From NCBI RefSeq assembly GCF_001581005.1, contig NZ_LHZV01000067.1:248001-312000 (forward strand): a DNA stretch of 64,000 bases. Direction: 5' to 3'. The stretch is from Acetobacter orleanensis. GTDB lineage: Bacteria; Pseudomonadota; Alphaproteobacteria; Acetobacterales; Acetobacteraceae. Below the pieces are notes generated by a model that was given only the letters and a program-made list of their open reading frames with translations, was not told the origin of the DNA and ran no database searches. Positions within the stretch are counted from its first letter, which is position 1; every line of letters starts with the position of its first letter. The position numbers and the translations under genes are program-made. Of this stretch, positions 9,941 through 20,754 are shown piece after piece.

Positions 9941-12900
9941 ACCCCTCCAGCCTCTTCATCCGCAGGCCTGTCGCCACGACACTCCTGATGCTCGCCATTC
10001 TGATGAGCGGGCTTCTGGGCTACCACTTCCTCCCGGTTTCGGCGCTCCCGCAGGTGGATTACCCCACCATTACGGTTGAAACTTTTTATCCGGGCGCCGG
10101 GCCGGATGTGATGGCAACCTCCGTCACCGCCCCGCTGGAAACCCAGTTTGGCGAGATGCCGGGGCTGGACCAGATGACGTCCCGCTCCTCCGGGGGCGCA
10201 TCCGTCATTACCCTGCGCTTCAACCTGACCATGTCCATGGATGTGGCGGAGCAGGAAGTGCAGGCGGCCATCAATCAGGCCAGTTCTCTTCTGCCAACCG
10301 ACCTGCCCGCCCCGCCGGTTTACGCCAAGGTCAACCCGGCGGACACCCCTGTGCTGACACTGGGCATTACGTCCTCCACCATCCCCCTGCCGGAAGTGGA
10401 AGACTATGTGGATACCCGTCTGGCCCAGAAAATCAGCCAGATTTCCGGTGTCGGTCTGGTCACGCTTTCAGGCGGCAACCGCAAAGCCATCCGTGTTCGC
10501 GTCAATATCCCCAAGCTGACGTCTTACGGGATTGATATGGATACGCTGCGCACCACCATCGGCAACGTCAACGTCAATTCCCCAACCGGCACGTTCGATG
10601 GCGCAACCCGTGCGGCCACGCTGCGGGTTGATGGGCAGATTACCAATGTGGATATGCTGCTCAATCAGGTCATTGCCTATCAGAACAGCGGCCCGGTCCG
10701 TATCCGGGACGTGGCGAGTGTGGTCATCGGCCCGGAAAACACCCAGCTTGCCGCGTGGTCCAACACCACCCCGGCCCTGATCATGAATGTGCAGCGCCAG
10801 CCGGGTGCCAATGTCATTGCCGTGGTGGACAATATTCAGGCGGCCCTCCCCCAGCTACGCAAGGCGCTGCCACCGGGTATTGATATCGTCCCGCTGACAG
10901 ACCGCACCACCACCATCCGCGCTTCTGTCGCGGATGTGGAGTTTGAACTGTTTCTGGCGCTGGTGCTGGTTGTTGCCGTTATCTTTGTGTTCCTGCGCAA
11001 TATTCCGGCCACCATCATCCCCAGCCTGTCCGTGCCGCTGTCCATTATTGGCACACTGGCCATCATGTATCTGCTTGGCTTCTCGCTGGACAATCTCTCG
11101 CTCATGGCCCTGACCATCGCCACCGGCTTTGTGGTGGATGATGCCATCGTGATGATCGAGAACATCTCCCGCTACGTGGAAGCGGGGGAAGACCGGATGT
11201 CCGCCTCCATCAAGGGGGCTGGAGAAATCGGCTTTACCATTATCTCGCTGACCATCTCGCTCATTGCCGTGCTGATCCCGCTGCTGTTCATGGGCGATGT
11301 GGTGGGCCGCCTGTTCCATGAATTCGCGCTGACGCTCTCCATTACCATCGTGCTGTCCGCCGTGGTGTCCCTGACGCTGGTGCCGATGATGTGCGCCCGT
11401 GTTCTCAGCGAACGCCCGCATGACGCCGCCAGCGCCACCACAGCCTTCCAGCGTTGGTCCGCCCGCATGGAAGTGGCGACGGAAAAGCTGATTGCCGGGT
11501 ATGACCGCGCGCTGGATGTCGTGCTGGCGCACCGGGTTCTGACTCTGTTTGTCGCCTTCGGCACACTCGTGCTGACCGGCGTTCTGGCCCTGATTATCCC
11601 CAAAGGATTCTTCCCCCCGCAGGATACCGGCGTCATTCAGGGGATTTCCGTAGCATCTCAGGCTATCTCGTTTGACAGCATGAAGGAGCACCAGCAGGCG
11701 CTGGCCCGCGTGCTGCTGAAAGACCCGGATGTGGTCTCCCTCTCCTCCTTTGTGGGGGTGGACGGGCAGAACGCCACGCTGAATCAGGGCCGCTTCCTCA
11801 TCAATCTCCGTCCGCATGATGATCGATCAGCTAACGCATTAGCCATTGCCCGGCGGCTTGAGCAGGAAACCTCTCAGGTTGCGGGTATCAAACTCTATAT
11901 GCAGCCGGTTCAGGACCTCTCTCTGGATACGACCGTCACCGCAACGCAGTATCAGTTCCTACTGGAAAATCCGGACGGGGAAGCCTTTAACACGTGGATT
12001 CCTAAACTGCTGGACCGGCTGCGGCAGGAACCTGCTCTGGCCGATGTGACGTCCGACCTTCAGGCCGAAGGGCTGGTGGCGCATGTCACGCTGGATCGCA
12101 CCACCGGGGCGCGCTACTCCATCACGCCGCAGACCATTGATAACGTGCTGTATGACTCCTTCGGCCAGCGGCAGATTTCCACCATCTATACCCAGTCCAA
12201 CCAGTACCGCGTGATTCTGGAAGCCGACCCAGCCTTCCAGACCAATCTGGCGTCCCTCAACCAGATTTACCTGCCGGGCATTGGCGGCAATTCCGGGGAA
12301 AGCTCCTCCGGCCCCACTCGTTCCCCCACCTCCGGGCTGGTACCGCTGGCCGCCGTGACAAAAGTCACCAAAGGCAAGGCCCCGCTGCTCATCACGCATT
12401 TCGGGCAATTTCCCGCCACGACCATCTCTTTCAACCTGGCACCCGGCTACGCGCTGGGGGATGCCACCGCCGCCATCCGTAAAGTGGAGGAGGCGATCAA
12501 ACTGCCGCCCTCCTTCCAGACGTCCTTTCAGGGCACGGCGGCAGCGTTTGAAGGGTCGCTAGGCAACGAGTTGTTCCTCGTCGCGGCGGCGTTGGTCGCG
12601 GTCTATATTGTGCTGGGTGTTCTGTATGAAAGCTTCATTCACCCGATCACCATTCTCTCCACCCTGCCCTCCGCCGCCATTGGCGCGCTGCTGACGCTGA
12701 TTGTGGCCGGGGTGGATCTGGACGTGATGGGCATTATCGGCATCGTACTGCTGATCGGCATTGTGAAGAAAAACGCGATCATGATGATCGACTTCGCACT
12801 GGAGGCCGAGCGCGAGCACGGCATGGACTCCCTCCAGTCCATCCGTCAGGCCGCGACCCTGCGTTTTCGTCCTATTCTGATGACAACTCTGGCCGCCATG

Positions 12901-13128
12901 CTGGGCGCTGTGCCGATGGTTATTTCCAACGGCACGGGGTCTGAACTGCGTTATCCGCTGGGTCTGACCATTATCGGCGGTCTCGCACTCTCCCAGCTGC
13001 TCACGCTGTTTACCACGCCCGTTATTTATCTGACGCTGGATACATGGGCGCACCGTTGGAACACATGGCGGCACCGCAATGACCTGCCCCCCACGCAACC
13101 GCCGGTTGCCGGGCAGGTTCACTCGTGA
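9937..13128 (+). CDS. mdtB: RND efflux pump subunit, MdtB-like
   Basis: 1063 residues, GTG start inside the mdtA stop. The N-terminus ([34 protein letters not shown]) and [10 protein letters not shown] closely follow the MdtB/MuxB pattern. It has twelve membrane spans with two large periplasmic loops. The proton-relay motif [11 protein letters not shown] lies in the span-4 region (about residue 400), and FFPPQDTG marks the second loop. A short Gly/Ser/Thr-rich insertion (about residues 785-802) lies in the second periplasmic domain, where its partner MdtC carries a much longer one. In MdtABC systems MdtB and MdtC form a mixed trimer. The substrates (bile salts, novobiocin and similar in enterics) are known from the family and not shown here. 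Confidence 0.93.
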   Translation: MNPSSLFIRRPVATTLLMLAILMSGLLGYHFLPVSALPQVDYPTITVETFYPGAGPDVMATSVTAPLETQFGEMPGLDQMTSRSSGGASVITLRFNLTMSMDVAEQEVQAAINQASSLLPTDLPAPPVYAKVNPADTPVLTLGITSSTIPLPEVEDYVDTRLAQKISQISGVGLVTLSGGNRKAIRVRVNIPKLTSYGIDMDTLRTTIGNVNVNSPTGTFDGATRAATLRVDGQITNVDMLLNQVIAYQNSGPVRIRDVASVVIGPENTQLAAWSNTTPALIMNVQRQPGANVIAVVDNIQAALPQLRKALPPGIDIVPLTDRTTTIRASVADVEFELFLALVLVVAVIFVFLRNIPATIIPSLSVPLSIIGTLAIMYLLGFSLDNLSLMALTIATGFVVDDAIVMIENISRYVEAGEDRMSASIKGAGEIGFTIISLTISLIAVLIPLLFMGDVVGRLFHEFALTLSITIVLSAVVSLTLVPMMCARVLSERPHDAASATTAFQRWSARMEVATEKLIAGYDRALDVVLAHRVLTLFVAFGTLVLTGVLALIIPKGFFPPQDTGVIQGISVASQAISFDSMKEHQQALARVLLKDPDVVSLSSFVGVDGQNATLNQGRFLINLRPHDDRSANALAIARRLEQETSQVAGIKLYMQPVQDLSLDTTVTATQYQFLLENPDGEAFNTWIPKLLDRLRQEPALADVTSDLQAEGLVAHVTLDRTTGARYSITPQTIDNVLYDSFGQRQISTIYTQSNQYRVILEADPAFQTNLASLNQIYLPGIGGNSGESSSGPTRSPTSGLVPLAAVTKVTKGKAPLLITHFGQFPATTISFNLAPGYALGDATAAIRKVEEAIKLPPSFQTSFQGTAAAFEGSLGNELFLVAAALVAVYIVLGVLYESFIHPITILSTLPSAAIGALLTLIVAGVDLDVMGIIGIVLLIGIVKKNAIMMIDFALEAEREHGMDSLQSIRQAATLRFRPILMTTLAAMLGAVPMVISNGTGSELRYPLGLTIIGGLALSQLLTLFTTPVIYLTLDTWAHRWNTWRHRNDLPPTQPPVAGQVHS

Positions 13129-16100
13129 ATTTTAGCCGGATCTTCATTGACCGGCCTGTTGCCACCATTCTGCTGACCGTAGCGCTCCTGCTGGCTGGAG
13201 TGCTGGGATACAGCAGACTTCCGGTGTCAGACCTGCCGAATGTCGATTTTCCTGTCATTCAGGTCATGGCTCGGCAGGCTGGTGGCTCTCCATCGGAAAT
13301 CGCCAGTACTGTTGCCGCTCCGCTGGAGCGGCATCTGGGGCAGATTGCGGACCTCACGGAAATGACGTCCCAGTCTTCCCAGAACGTCACGCGCATTACC
13401 CTGCAATTCGCACTCTCGCGTGACATCAACGGCGCTGCGCGGGATGTGGAAGCCGCCCTTCAGGCCGCCCACGCGGACCTGCCCTCCACTCTGCGACAAA
13501 ATCCGTCCTATTCCAAAGCCAACCCCAACGGCGCTCCTATTCTTATTTTGGCGCTGACATCCGACACCCACACCCAGCCGCAACTCTATGATTACGCCAC
13601 CAATGTTCTGCAACAGCAGCTTTCGCAGATTGACGGCGTGGGCGAGGTGGAAATCAGCGGGAGTGCGCTGCCTGCCGTGCGCGTGGAAATCAACCCGCAT
13701 CCGCTCTACAAATACGGTATCAGTTTTGAAGATGTCCGGGCCGCCCTTGCCTCCGCCAACGCCCACACCCCCAAGGGCATTGTGGACCAGAACGGCCAGC
13801 GTTTTACGCTGGATACGAACGATCAGGCGCGCAGCGCGCAGGATTACCGGGACCTGCTGATTGCCTGGCGCAACAACCGTCCGGTACGGCTGTCAGACGT
13901 CGCTTATGTGCGGGACAGCGTGGAAGACCTCCGCAACGCGGGATATTACAACGGTTCACGTTCCGTCATTGCCGTCGTCTTTCCGCAGGCCGGAGCCAAC
14001 ACCATCAAGACGGTGGACCAGATCAACGCCAGAATGCCGCTCCTGCGGGCCGCCCTGCCCGGCGGGGTGGACCTGCATGTGGGGCTGGACCGGTCACTCA
14101 CCATCCGGGCCTCTCTGGCGGATACGCAATACACCCTCATCATCTCCATCCTGCTGGTGGTGCTGGTCGTGCTGGCGTTCCTGCATTCCGTCAGGATGAC
14201 GCTCATTCCCGCCGTGGTGGTGCCAACCTCCATCGTGGCGACGTTCGGCGTTATGGCCGCACTCGGCTATTCGCTGGACAATATGTCCCTCATGGCGTTG
14301 ACCGTCTCCACCGGCTTTGTGGTGGATGACGCCATTGTGGTGGTGGAAAACATCGCCCGCTATATCGAGATGGGCTATTCCGCGCGGGACGCGGCCATCC
14401 GTGGCACCGGAGAAGTGGCCTTTACCGTCATCTCCATCTCTATTTCCCTGATTGCGGTGTTTCTCCCCATTCTGCTGCTGGGTGGGTTGGCGGGGCGGTT
14501 GTTCCATGAATTTGCGATGACCGTCTCCGTCACCATTCTGATCTCCATGGTGCTGTCCCTCACCCTCACCCCCATGATGGCCGCCCAGTTGCTCGCCCCC
14601 CACAAACCCGGCAAGACACCGAAAATCCTGCAACGCATGACGGCCTTTATCACCCTCACTCTCAACGGTTTACAGGCAGGCTATACCCGCACGCTTGACA
14701 TAGCACTGACACACCGCAAACTGGTGCTGCTCAGCCTGCCGCTGACATTGGCGTTGATTGTCGCGCTGTTCATCCGCATGCCCAAAGGCTTCTTCCCCAC
14801 CGAAGATACCGGCATGATGATGGGCCATCTGATGGGTGATCAGTCCATTTCCTTCACAGCTCTGACCCAGAAGCTGATGCAGGTTCAGAAAATCGTTCTG
14901 AAGGACAGGGACGTACAGAGCGTTTCCAGCTTTATCGGTGGCCGTGGCGCCAATCAGGCCAACCTGTTTTTGCAACTCAAAGACAAATCCCAGCGCACGG
15001 ACACGCCGACGGATCTCATTGCCCGCATCACCCGCAGGATGGGCCATCTGGTCGGCGCGCAATTTTTCCTGATGCAGCCCGGCGCTGTCCGAGCCGGAGC
15101 GCGGCAGAGCAACGCCGCCTACCAATATACGCTGGAGGGAGAGTCCGCCTCAGAGCTCTATACATGGACCAGCAAGCTTCGGGCTGTCCTGCAACACCGC
15201 CCTGAGTTTACAGATCTCTCCTCCGATGTTCAGCAAGGCGGGTCCGCCATTGATGTCCAGATTGACCGGAGCACATCCGCGCGCGTGCAGATCACACCGC
15301 AGCTTCTCTCCAACACGCTCTATGACGCCTTCGGCCAGCGCTCGGCCTCCGTCATCTATAATATGCTCAACCAGTATCATGTGGTGATGGAAGCAGACCC
15401 GCAATACTGGTCCAGCCCGGATGCCCTCAATCAGGTGTGGATCAGTGTGTCAGGCGGGTCCGCTGGGGGTGGCACACGGTCCAACACCGTACGCGTGCGG
15501 CGTGGAACGTCCGGGCTGAATGCCTCGGGGAACAGCCAGTTTTCCACCCAGAGCAGCCAGTCCTTCAAAAACCAGATCGCCAACGCTCTGGCTGGCGGGG
15601 CCGCGGCCTCCAATGGGTCGGCGGTCAGCACGTCCTCCGAAACCATGGTCCCTCTGACACTGGTGTCGAAACTGGTTCCCGCCAGAACGCCTCTGTCCAT
15701 CAACCATCAGGGCATGTCAGTCGCCACCACCATCTCCTTCAATCTGGCGAAAGGTGTCTCTCTGAGCACGGCGACGCAGGTGTTGCTGGCAACACAGGTG
15801 GCTTTGCATATGCCACCCACCATCCACGGCAATTTTGCGGGCAATGCCGCTCAGTTCCAGCAGGCCGTGAATGATGAACCGCTGCTGGTTCTGGCCGCTC
15901 TGGGCGCGGTCTATATTACGCTGGGTGTGCTGTATGAAAGCTATGTACATCCGCTCACCATTCTCTCCACCCTACCCTCCGCCGGGGTCGGCGCTCTGCT
16001 GGCGCTACAACTGGCGGGCGAGGAGTTTTCGCTCATCGCCATGATCGGCGTCATTCTGCTGATCGGCATCGTCAAGAAAAACGCCATCATGCTGGTGGAT

Positions 16101-16421
16101 TTTGCGATTGACGCCGAGCGGACCCACAACCTCTCCTCACTTGAGGCTATCCGTACCGCCTGCCTGCTGCGGTTCCGCCCGATCATGATGACATCCGTTG
16201 CGGCGGCGCTTGGCGCGGCCCCCCTGATTGTTGCGAATGGGTACGGATCAGAGTTGCGCCGCCCGCTGGGAATTGCGATTGTGGGTGGTCTGATCGTCAG
16301 TCAGGCGCTCACCCTCTATACTACGCCTGTCATTTACCTCGTGCTGGATCGCCTACGCCTCCGCTTTGCAAGGCGGCACCCAAGTTCTCCCTACCTCACT
16401 CACAACCTGCAAGATACCTGA
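13125..16421 (+). CDS. mdtC: RND efflux pump subunit, MdtC-like
   Basis: 1098 residues, GTG start overlapping the mdtB stop by 4 bp. MdtC-type hallmarks are [41 protein letters not shown] and [12 protein letters not shown]. The proton-relay motif [15 protein letters not shown] is present, as is the second-loop FFPTEDTG. It is longer than usual (about 1025-1040) because of a Ser/Gly/Ala-rich, probably disordered insertion at about residues 773-838 in the second periplasmic domain. It forms the heterotrimeric pump with the MdtB-like subunit and is followed 7 bp later by the outer-membrane factor. Confidence 0.92.
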   Translation: MNFSRIFIDRPVATILLTVALLLAGVLGYSRLPVSDLPNVDFPVIQVMARQAGGSPSEIASTVAAPLERHLGQIADLTEMTSQSSQNVTRITLQFALSRDINGAARDVEAALQAAHADLPSTLRQNPSYSKANPNGAPILILALTSDTHTQPQLYDYATNVLQQQLSQIDGVGEVEISGSALPAVRVEINPHPLYKYGISFEDVRAALASANAHTPKGIVDQNGQRFTLDTNDQARSAQDYRDLLIAWRNNRPVRLSDVAYVRDSVEDLRNAGYYNGSRSVIAVVFPQAGANTIKTVDQINARMPLLRAALPGGVDLHVGLDRSLTIRASLADTQYTLIISILLVVLVVLAFLHSVRMTLIPAVVVPTSIVATFGVMAALGYSLDNMSLMALTVSTGFVVDDAIVVVENIARYIEMGYSARDAAIRGTGEVAFTVISISISLIAVFLPILLLGGLAGRLFHEFAMTVSVTILISMVLSLTLTPMMAAQLLAPHKPGKTPKILQRMTAFITLTLNGLQAGYTRTLDIALTHRKLVLLSLPLTLALIVALFIRMPKGFFPTEDTGMMMGHLMGDQSISFTALTQKLMQVQKIVLKDRDVQSVSSFIGGRGANQANLFLQLKDKSQRTDTPTDLIARITRRMGHLVGAQFFLMQPGAVRAGARQSNAAYQYTLEGESASELYTWTSKLRAVLQHRPEFTDLSSDVQQGGSAIDVQIDRSTSARVQITPQLLSNTLYDAFGQRSASVIYNMLNQYHVVMEADPQYWSSPDALNQVWISVSGGSAGGGTRSNTVRVRRGTSGLNASGNSQFSTQSSQSFKNQIANALAGGAAASNGSAVSTSSETMVPLTLVSKLVPARTPLSINHQGMSVATTISFNLAKGVSLSTATQVLLATQVALHMPPTIHGNFAGNAAQFQQAVNDEPLLVLAALGAVYITLGVLYESYVHPLTILSTLPSAGVGALLALQLAGEEFSLIAMIGVILLIGIVKKNAIMLVDFAIDAERTHNLSSLEAIRTACLLRFRPIMMTSVAAALGAAPLIVANGYGSELRRPLGIAIVGGLIVSQALTLYTTPVIYLVLDRLRLRFARRHPSSPYLTHNLQDT

Positions 16422-16428
16422 TAGCCCG

Positions 16429-17979
16429 ATGAAGCATTTCCCTCTCCGCCCGTCTTCGCGCCGCCTGAGTATCCTGCTGGCACCGCTGGTTCTGACAGGC
16501 TGCATGGTTGGCCCCAACTATAAGCGCCCGGCGGCCATTGTCTCCCCGCAGTTCAAGGAACTGCGCCCGGCACCCGGCTGGAACTACGCCAGACCCGCAC
16601 TGGCGGAACTGCCCAAGGGCACGTGGTGGACCATTTATAATGACCCCATCCTGAACGGACTGGAAACACAGGTCGCGCTGAACAACCAGAACGTGCTGGA
16701 ATATGATGCCCGCTACCGCAACGCCCGCGCGACCATCAATTCCGTCCGGGCCCAGCTTTACCCCACGCTGAGCGGCTCGCTCTCCTTCAACAGGCAGAGT
16801 TCGGGGCGCGGCTCCCGTTCTTCGGGCACCATCATCAATTACGGTGATTCCTCCCTTTCAGCATCCCGCCCGTCCAACACCACGGAAAACACCTATGGCA
16901 TGGGGCCGACCGCCTCGTGGGATCTGGACCTATGGGGCAAAATCCGCCGCCAGATTCAGGCGCAGGTGACAGAGGCTCAGGCCAGCGCGGCCGACCTCGC
17001 CAATGCCCGCCTGTCCTATCAGGCCCAGTTGGCCACAGCGTATTTCAACATGCGCTATCAGGACAGCCTGCATGACCTGCTGGAACGGAACGTGAAGTTC
17101 TATGAACGCTCCTACCAGATCACCAAAAACCAGTATGACGCCGGGACAGCCACCCCCACCACCCTGCTGCAAGCCCAGACGCAGTTGGAACAGACCCGCG
17201 CCCAGTCCACGGCCACGCAGGCCGCCCGCGCCCAGTATGAGCACGCCATTGCCATCCTAATCGGCAAGCCTCCGGCGGAAGTCTCCATCGCCCCCGGCGC
17301 GCTCCCCCGCAGCATTCCGGCCATTCCGGTCACCGTTCCGGCAGACCTGCTGCAACGTCGCCCGGACGTGGCCGCAGCCGAACGCCGGATGGAAGAATAT
17401 AACGCCCAGATTGGCGCAGCCATTGCTGCGTTCTATCCGGACGTCAAACTTCAGGCCTCCTATTCCTATAGCGGGGACCCGGTGGGGACACTGGTGCAGG
17501 TGGCCAACCGGATCTGGTCCCTTGGCGCTTCGGCCACAGAAACCCTGTTCTCCGGTGGCAGCCGCACCGCCGCCGTGCATGAAGCCAACGCCAATTATGA
17601 CTATTACGTCGCGACCTACCGTCAGGCGGTGCTGACCGCCCTGCAAGGCGTGGAAGATCAGTTAGCCAATCTGCGCGTTCTGGCCCAGCAGGCTGAGCAG
17701 CAGAATGTCGCCGTCAAGGCGTCCAACCGGGCCGTAACGGTTGCGCTCAACCAGTATATGGCGGGCACGGAAATTTATACGACTGTTATCACGTCTGAAG
17801 TAACAGCCCTTTCCAATGCTGAAACCGCGCTACAAATTCAGCAAAGCCGGATGCTGGACTCTGTGACGTTAATTGAAAATCTGGGCGGCGGCTGGAATGC
17901 CTCCGAACTGCCGAGCAAGAACTCCATGCAGACTGATAATCCGTTCCTACCGTCCTTTATCCAAAAAGACAAAAACTGA
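16429..17979 (+). CDS. outer-membrane efflux lipoprotein, NodT family
   Basis: 516 residues from the ATG at 16429; an upstream in-frame ATG at 16366 overlaps mdtC and is rejected. A lipoprotein signal is visible: LAPLVLTGC, with the lipobox Cys at about residue 25, followed by MVGPNYKRP, the standard NodT/OprM start. Two repeated TolC-like halves have long helices rich in Ala/Gln/Asn (QAQTQLEQTRAQSTATQA; later LAQQAEQQNVAVKASNRA). It forms the trimeric exit channel for the MdtABC-like pump. A four-gene order with its own channel resembles MuxABC-OpmB of pseudomonads more than enteric mdtABC, which uses TolC. A terminator follows. Confidence 0.92.
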   Translation: MKHFPLRPSSRRLSILLAPLVLTGCMVGPNYKRPAAIVSPQFKELRPAPGWNYARPALAELPKGTWWTIYNDPILNGLETQVALNNQNVLEYDARYRNARATINSVRAQLYPTLSGSLSFNRQSSGRGSRSSGTIINYGDSSLSASRPSNTTENTYGMGPTASWDLDLWGKIRRQIQAQVTEAQASAADLANARLSYQAQLATAYFNMRYQDSLHDLLERNVKFYERSYQITKNQYDAGTATPTTLLQAQTQLEQTRAQSTATQAARAQYEHAIAILIGKPPAEVSIAPGALPRSIPAIPVTVPADLLQRRPDVAAAERRMEEYNAQIGAAIAAFYPDVKLQASYSYSGDPVGTLVQVANRIWSLGASATETLFSGGSRTAAVHEANANYDYYVATYRQAVLTALQGVEDQLANLRVLAQQAEQQNVAVKASNRAVTVALNQYMAGTEIYTTVITSEVTALSNAETALQIQQSRMLDSVTLIENLGGGWNASELPSKNSMQTDNPFLPSFIQKDKN

Positions 17980-18008
17980 TTTTTCTGGTTTTATCTTGAT
18001 TTCGCAAT

Positions 18009-18042
18009 AAAGTCCTTGCTGTTTGCAGCAGGGACTTTTTTT
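18009..18042 (+). terminator. terminator of the mdtABC-type operon
   Basis: AGTCCTTGCTG, a TTTG loop and CAGCAGGGACT (one wobble pair) are followed by seven T, 30 bp after the outer-membrane factor stop. Confidence 0.85.
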
Positions 18043-18498
18043 ATGGGCCTATACCGCGCACGGACACAATTTGCGGTCTCACAGCTGGCTTTACCCAGCA
18101 CCTTGCTGGCGCTCTCCCTGCTGTCGTCGCCTTGCAGTCCGGCTGCCCCCTTGTCGTCAGACTTCAGAATGCAGACTGTTCTCTCGCCAACTGTTCTCTC
18201 GCCTCAGGCACTTTCCCTTCAGGCACCGCCAGACCCAACCTCGCCTCACATTCCTTCGTGGTTTTCAGAAGATTTCACCATCCATGGCAAACGTCATCTG
18301 TCTGCCCTCCCGCCAACTGAAAAATCTTTCATGACGCGTTACGAAGACGGCCACAGCGAGGGCGACATCCGCTTATGGAAAGGCCTGTCCATCCACGTAC
18401 AATTTGGTGAAGATACCAGACATGACCCTGTGTCCGGAGCTTTTATCGCGCCCTTTGGAGAAGCCTACCGCCTCAGCAGTCCTCTTCGACAACGGTAA
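18043..18498 (+). CDS. small exported hypothetical protein
   Basis: 151 residues if it starts at the ATG at 18043, directly after the T-run of the preceding terminator; an ATG at 18016 would lie inside the hairpin. I recognise no family. The N-terminus looks like a signal peptide (Arg-containing start, LALPSTLLALSLLSSPC). It is followed by a low-complexity Ser/Pro/Gln region with two tandem TVLSP units encoded by a 15-bp direct repeat (18175-18188 and 18190-18203). The C-terminal half is more ordinary (TRYEDGHSEGDIRLWKGLSIHV). A terminator follows. The ribosome site is weak, so translation is not certain. Confidence 0.45.
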   Translation: MGLYRARTQFAVSQLALPSTLLALSLLSSPCSPAAPLSSDFRMQTVLSPTVLSPQALSLQAPPDPTSPHIPSWFSEDFTIHGKRHLSALPPTEKSFMTRYEDGHSEGDIRLWKGLSIHVQFGEDTRHDPVSGAFIAPFGEAYRLSSPLRQR

Positions 18499-18562
18499 TT
18501 TCTCCAACACCAGAGCTTTATGCCAACACGAACAGCCCTTTTCAAAGCCTCAGCCCAAACAT

Positions 18563-18597
18563 AAAAAAGCCCCTCTCTTTTCAGAGAAGGGCTTTTT
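18563..18597. terminator. bidirectional terminator
   Basis: AAAAAGCCCCTCTCT, a TTTC loop and AGAGAAGGGCTTTTT form a 15-bp stem with one mismatch. The A-run and T-run flank both arms, so it can serve the plus-strand hypothetical gene and the converging DUF1328 gene. Confidence 0.8.
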
Positions 18598-18619
18598 CAA
18601 AGAACGCGGATGAAACCTT

Positions 18620-18796
18620 TTATGACGTAAGTGACTTTCCTGCCATCACAGCAAGAACCAGAAACACCACAAACAGAACAATCGCGATAAAGAATAGAAT
18701 TTTCGCCATTCCGGCAGCCGCAGCAGAAATGCCACCAAAGCCAAACAGACCGGCGATAATGGAAATTACCAGAAAGAAGAGCGCCATTTTCAACAT
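18620..18796 (-). CDS. DUF1328 (YtjA-type) small membrane protein
   Basis: 58 residues, found by reading the minus strand. AAGGA lies 9 bp before the ATG at 18796. The sequence begins [20 protein letters not shown] and continues [20 protein letters not shown], then [13 protein letters not shown]. This two-span hydrophobic pattern with a central GFGGI..AA..MAKILF is the DUF1328 signature, widespread in proteobacteria and often stress-induced. The molecular function is unknown. It lies just downstream of another small membrane protein gene on the same strand, 52 bp away, and faces a bidirectional terminator. Confidence 0.85.
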   Translation of the reverse strand: MLKMALFFLVISIIAGLFGFGGISAAAAGMAKILFFIAIVLFVVFLVLAVMAGKSLTS

Positions 18797-18848
18797 GTGC
18801 GTATATCCTTTGCCTTTTTAAACTAGTGTTTCAGCCTATATTTTGAAA

Positions 18849-19085
18849 TCAGGAGTTACGGGCAATCAGCGCACCCACAAAAAAACCAAACAACCCGGCG
18901 ACTGCCGTGGCAATAACCGGCTGGTCCGCAACGCAGTCCCGCACAGCATCAAGCGCAACACAGCTTTTACTACAGGCTTTTCCGTCTACCTGATCAGCTG
19001 CCTTGTTTAACAGATTTTCCGCACTGTCCTGAACGCGGCCAATGCCGTCCTCCAGCTTATGCTCGACCGTTTTTTTGTCGCTCAT
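18849..19085 (-). CDS. small ElaB/DUF883-like membrane protein
   Basis: 78 residues from the ATG at 19085, which has GGGGGAGG just upstream; a GTG at 19091 would add two residues. The first 50 residues are charged and helical (EHKLEDGIGRVQDSAENLLNKAADQ). The C-terminus has a Gly/Ala-rich membrane segment, ADQPVIATAVAGLFGFFVGA, ending in a short basic tail. This is the plan of ElaB/YqjD/DUF883 proteins, which anchor in the inner membrane and in E. coli associate with stationary-phase ribosomes. A Cys-Ser-Lys-Ser-Cys motif in the middle is unusual for the group. Pairing with DUF1328 suggests a small stress locus. Confidence 0.65.
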   Translation of the reverse strand: MSDKKTVEHKLEDGIGRVQDSAENLLNKAADQVDGKACSKSCVALDAVRDCVADQPVIATAVAGLFGFFVGALIARNS

Positions 19086-19189
19086 GCGCACCTCCCCCTT
19101 CTCTTAACTCCTCATAACGCACTCCTGCCGCGAGAGATGCGTCAGAATGACACGTTCTCATAAAAAAATTTAACGTCTCAAGAAGGCTC

Positions 19190-19993
19190 TTACGGCGCGT
19201 CACTCAAAGCCGGCTTTCCGGCAATCATGCCGCGCAGCCGGGCGGCATACGCTCTGAACTCTAATGAATCCGGTGCCTTATGCTCCGCGCCAATGCTGAG
19301 TTCTCCCACAATCTCTGCCGGAGAGCCTGAAAGCACAAGAATGCGGGTGGCCAGCTTCAACGCTTCCTCAATATCGTGCGTGACAAACAGCACCGTCTTG
19401 TGCGTCTGCTGCCATATCCGCAGCAGTTCATCTTGCAAGCTCTCGCGGGTAATCGGGTCAAGCGCGCCGAAAGGTTCATCCATCAGCAGCAGGTCCGGAT
19501 CAACCGTCAGCGCCCGCGCCACACCCACACGCTGCCTTTGCCCACCGGAGAGTTGCTTGGGCCAGCGATCCGCCGCCTCTTCCAACCCAACCAACCGCAA
19601 GGCCGCCAGAGCCCGCTCTCGCTTTTCATGCTTGCTCAGCCCCAGTCCTTCCAGACCAAAGGCAACATTACGCAGGACAGAGCGCCATGGCATCAGGCGC
19701 GGATCCTGAAAAACCAGCGCCTGCGCACGGCGCTTTGTGCCGGAAGCCCCTGCCTGCCACGCATCTGCATCCCCTTCCCCGTGCACAGGGCCTCTCACCA
19801 CGCCTTCAGACGGCTTGCTCAGCCCCATCAGCACCCGCAGCACTGTGGATTTCCCCACCCCTGATGGCCCGAGGAGAGCAACAAACTCGCCTTTGTGCAA
19901 AGTCAGGCTGACGTGACGGAAGATGAACGTCCTTCCCCCATCATGAGAAAGCCCGACATCTTCCAGCCGGGCCAGCGGTGCTGCGTCCCTCAT
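19190..19993 (-). CDS. ABC transporter ATPase, SsuB/TauB/NrtD type
   Basis: 267 residues from the ATG at 19993, which overlaps the permease stop (ATGA); a GTG at 20002 is possible. It has all nucleotide-binding motifs: Walker A GPSGVGKST, Q-loop region ALVFQDPRLMPW, signature LSGGQRQRVGVARAL, Walker B LLLMDEPFGALD and H-loop VTHDIEEAL. The LMPW stretch and overall length fit the nitrate/sulfonate/taurine importer class. It powers uptake with the permease and binding protein encoded just upstream. The substrate is not determined: no sulfonate monooxygenase, nitrate reductase or thiamine gene lies nearby. Confidence 0.9.
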   Translation of the reverse strand: MRDAAPLARLEDVGLSHDGGRTFIFRHVSLTLHKGEFVALLGPSGVGKSTVLRVLMGLSKPSEGVVRGPVHGEGDADAWQAGASGTKRRAQALVFQDPRLMPWRSVLRNVAFGLEGLGLSKHEKRERALAALRLVGLEEAADRWPKQLSGGQRQRVGVARALTVDPDLLLMDEPFGALDPITRESLQDELLRIWQQTHKTVLFVTHDIEEALKLATRILVLSGSPAEIVGELSIGAEHKAPDSLEFRAYAARLRGMIAGKPALSDAP

Positions 19994-20754
19994 GCCTGCC
20001 ACCGCAAGACGTGCAAACGCACAAAGCCGAAAAGAAAATCCGTCACGGCATAGAGGAGCGCCATGGTTAGCATATAAACCACCACCACATCGGTCGCCAG
20101 AAGACTGGAGGCCTGCATCATCCGTGCGCCAATACCCGGCACCCCGAAGAGTTCAGCCGCCACAACAGACATCCACCCCTGTCCAAGCCCGGTTCTGAGG
20201 CCCGCCATCACACCCGGAGCAGACGCTGGCAGCACGATTTTGACCAGACGCCCCATAAAACGACCGTGCCCAAAGGCGGAAGCCAGTTCATATAAGTCCG
20301 GATCCACGCTCCGCACGGCGGCATAAGCCGCGTAAAAATTGATCCAGAATACAGAAATCGCAATCACAAAGGTCGCGCCGGACGTGTTCAAACCGAACCA
20401 TAAAATCGCAAACGGCACCCAAGCCAGCCCCGGCACAGGCCGCAACAGATGCACTATGCCAGACAGAAAAGCGTCCAGCACAGGCACCATGCCACACAGC
20501 AGACCGGCCAGAACGCCCAGCACTGAACCGAACAGCAGCCCCAGCGCGTAGTGGCTCAGACTGTCCAGAATGGCCTGTTGCCAGAACCCACCATGTACTT
20601 CATCCACCCATGCCTGCCACAGACTGGTCGGGGCGGGTACCATTCCTGAGGGTAACAGGCCGGAACAGACGGCGACTTCCCAGCTTCCAAAAAAAACCAG
20701 AAGACCAAGAACCGACAACCCGACCCGCTGCTGCCGGGAAAGAGCAGCCTTCAT
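19990..20754 (-). CDS. ABC transporter permease, SsuC/TauC type
   Basis: 254 residues from the ATG at 20754, which overlaps the stop of the binding-protein gene (ATGA); an in-frame start at 20772 is less likely. Six or so membrane spans are visible, starting VGLSVLGLLVFFGSWEVAV. The cytoplasmic EAA loop that docks on the ATPase is clear (ELASAFGHGRFMGRLVKIVLP, described as ELASAFG then a nine-residue gap then I-x-LP). It forms the membrane channel of the importer and is translationally coupled on both sides. Confidence 0.9.
   Translation of the reverse strand: MKAALSRQQRVGLSVLGLLVFFGSWEVAVCSGLLPSGMVPAPTSLWQAWVDEVHGGFWQQAILDSLSHYALGLLFGSVLGVLAGLLCGMVPVLDAFLSGIVHLLRPVPGLAWVPFAILWFGLNTSGATFVIAISVFWINFYAAYAAVRSVDPDLYELASAFGHGRFMGRLVKIVLPASAPGVMAGLRTGLGQGWMSVVAAELFGVPGIGARMMQASSLLATDVVVVYMLTMALLYAVTDFLFGFVRLHVLRWQA

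Noticed and set aside
10855-11817. 320-codon minus-strand frame inside mdtB
   Set aside because: It is very rich in His, Gln and Gly, typical of antisense reading through membrane-protein genes; mdtB is certain.
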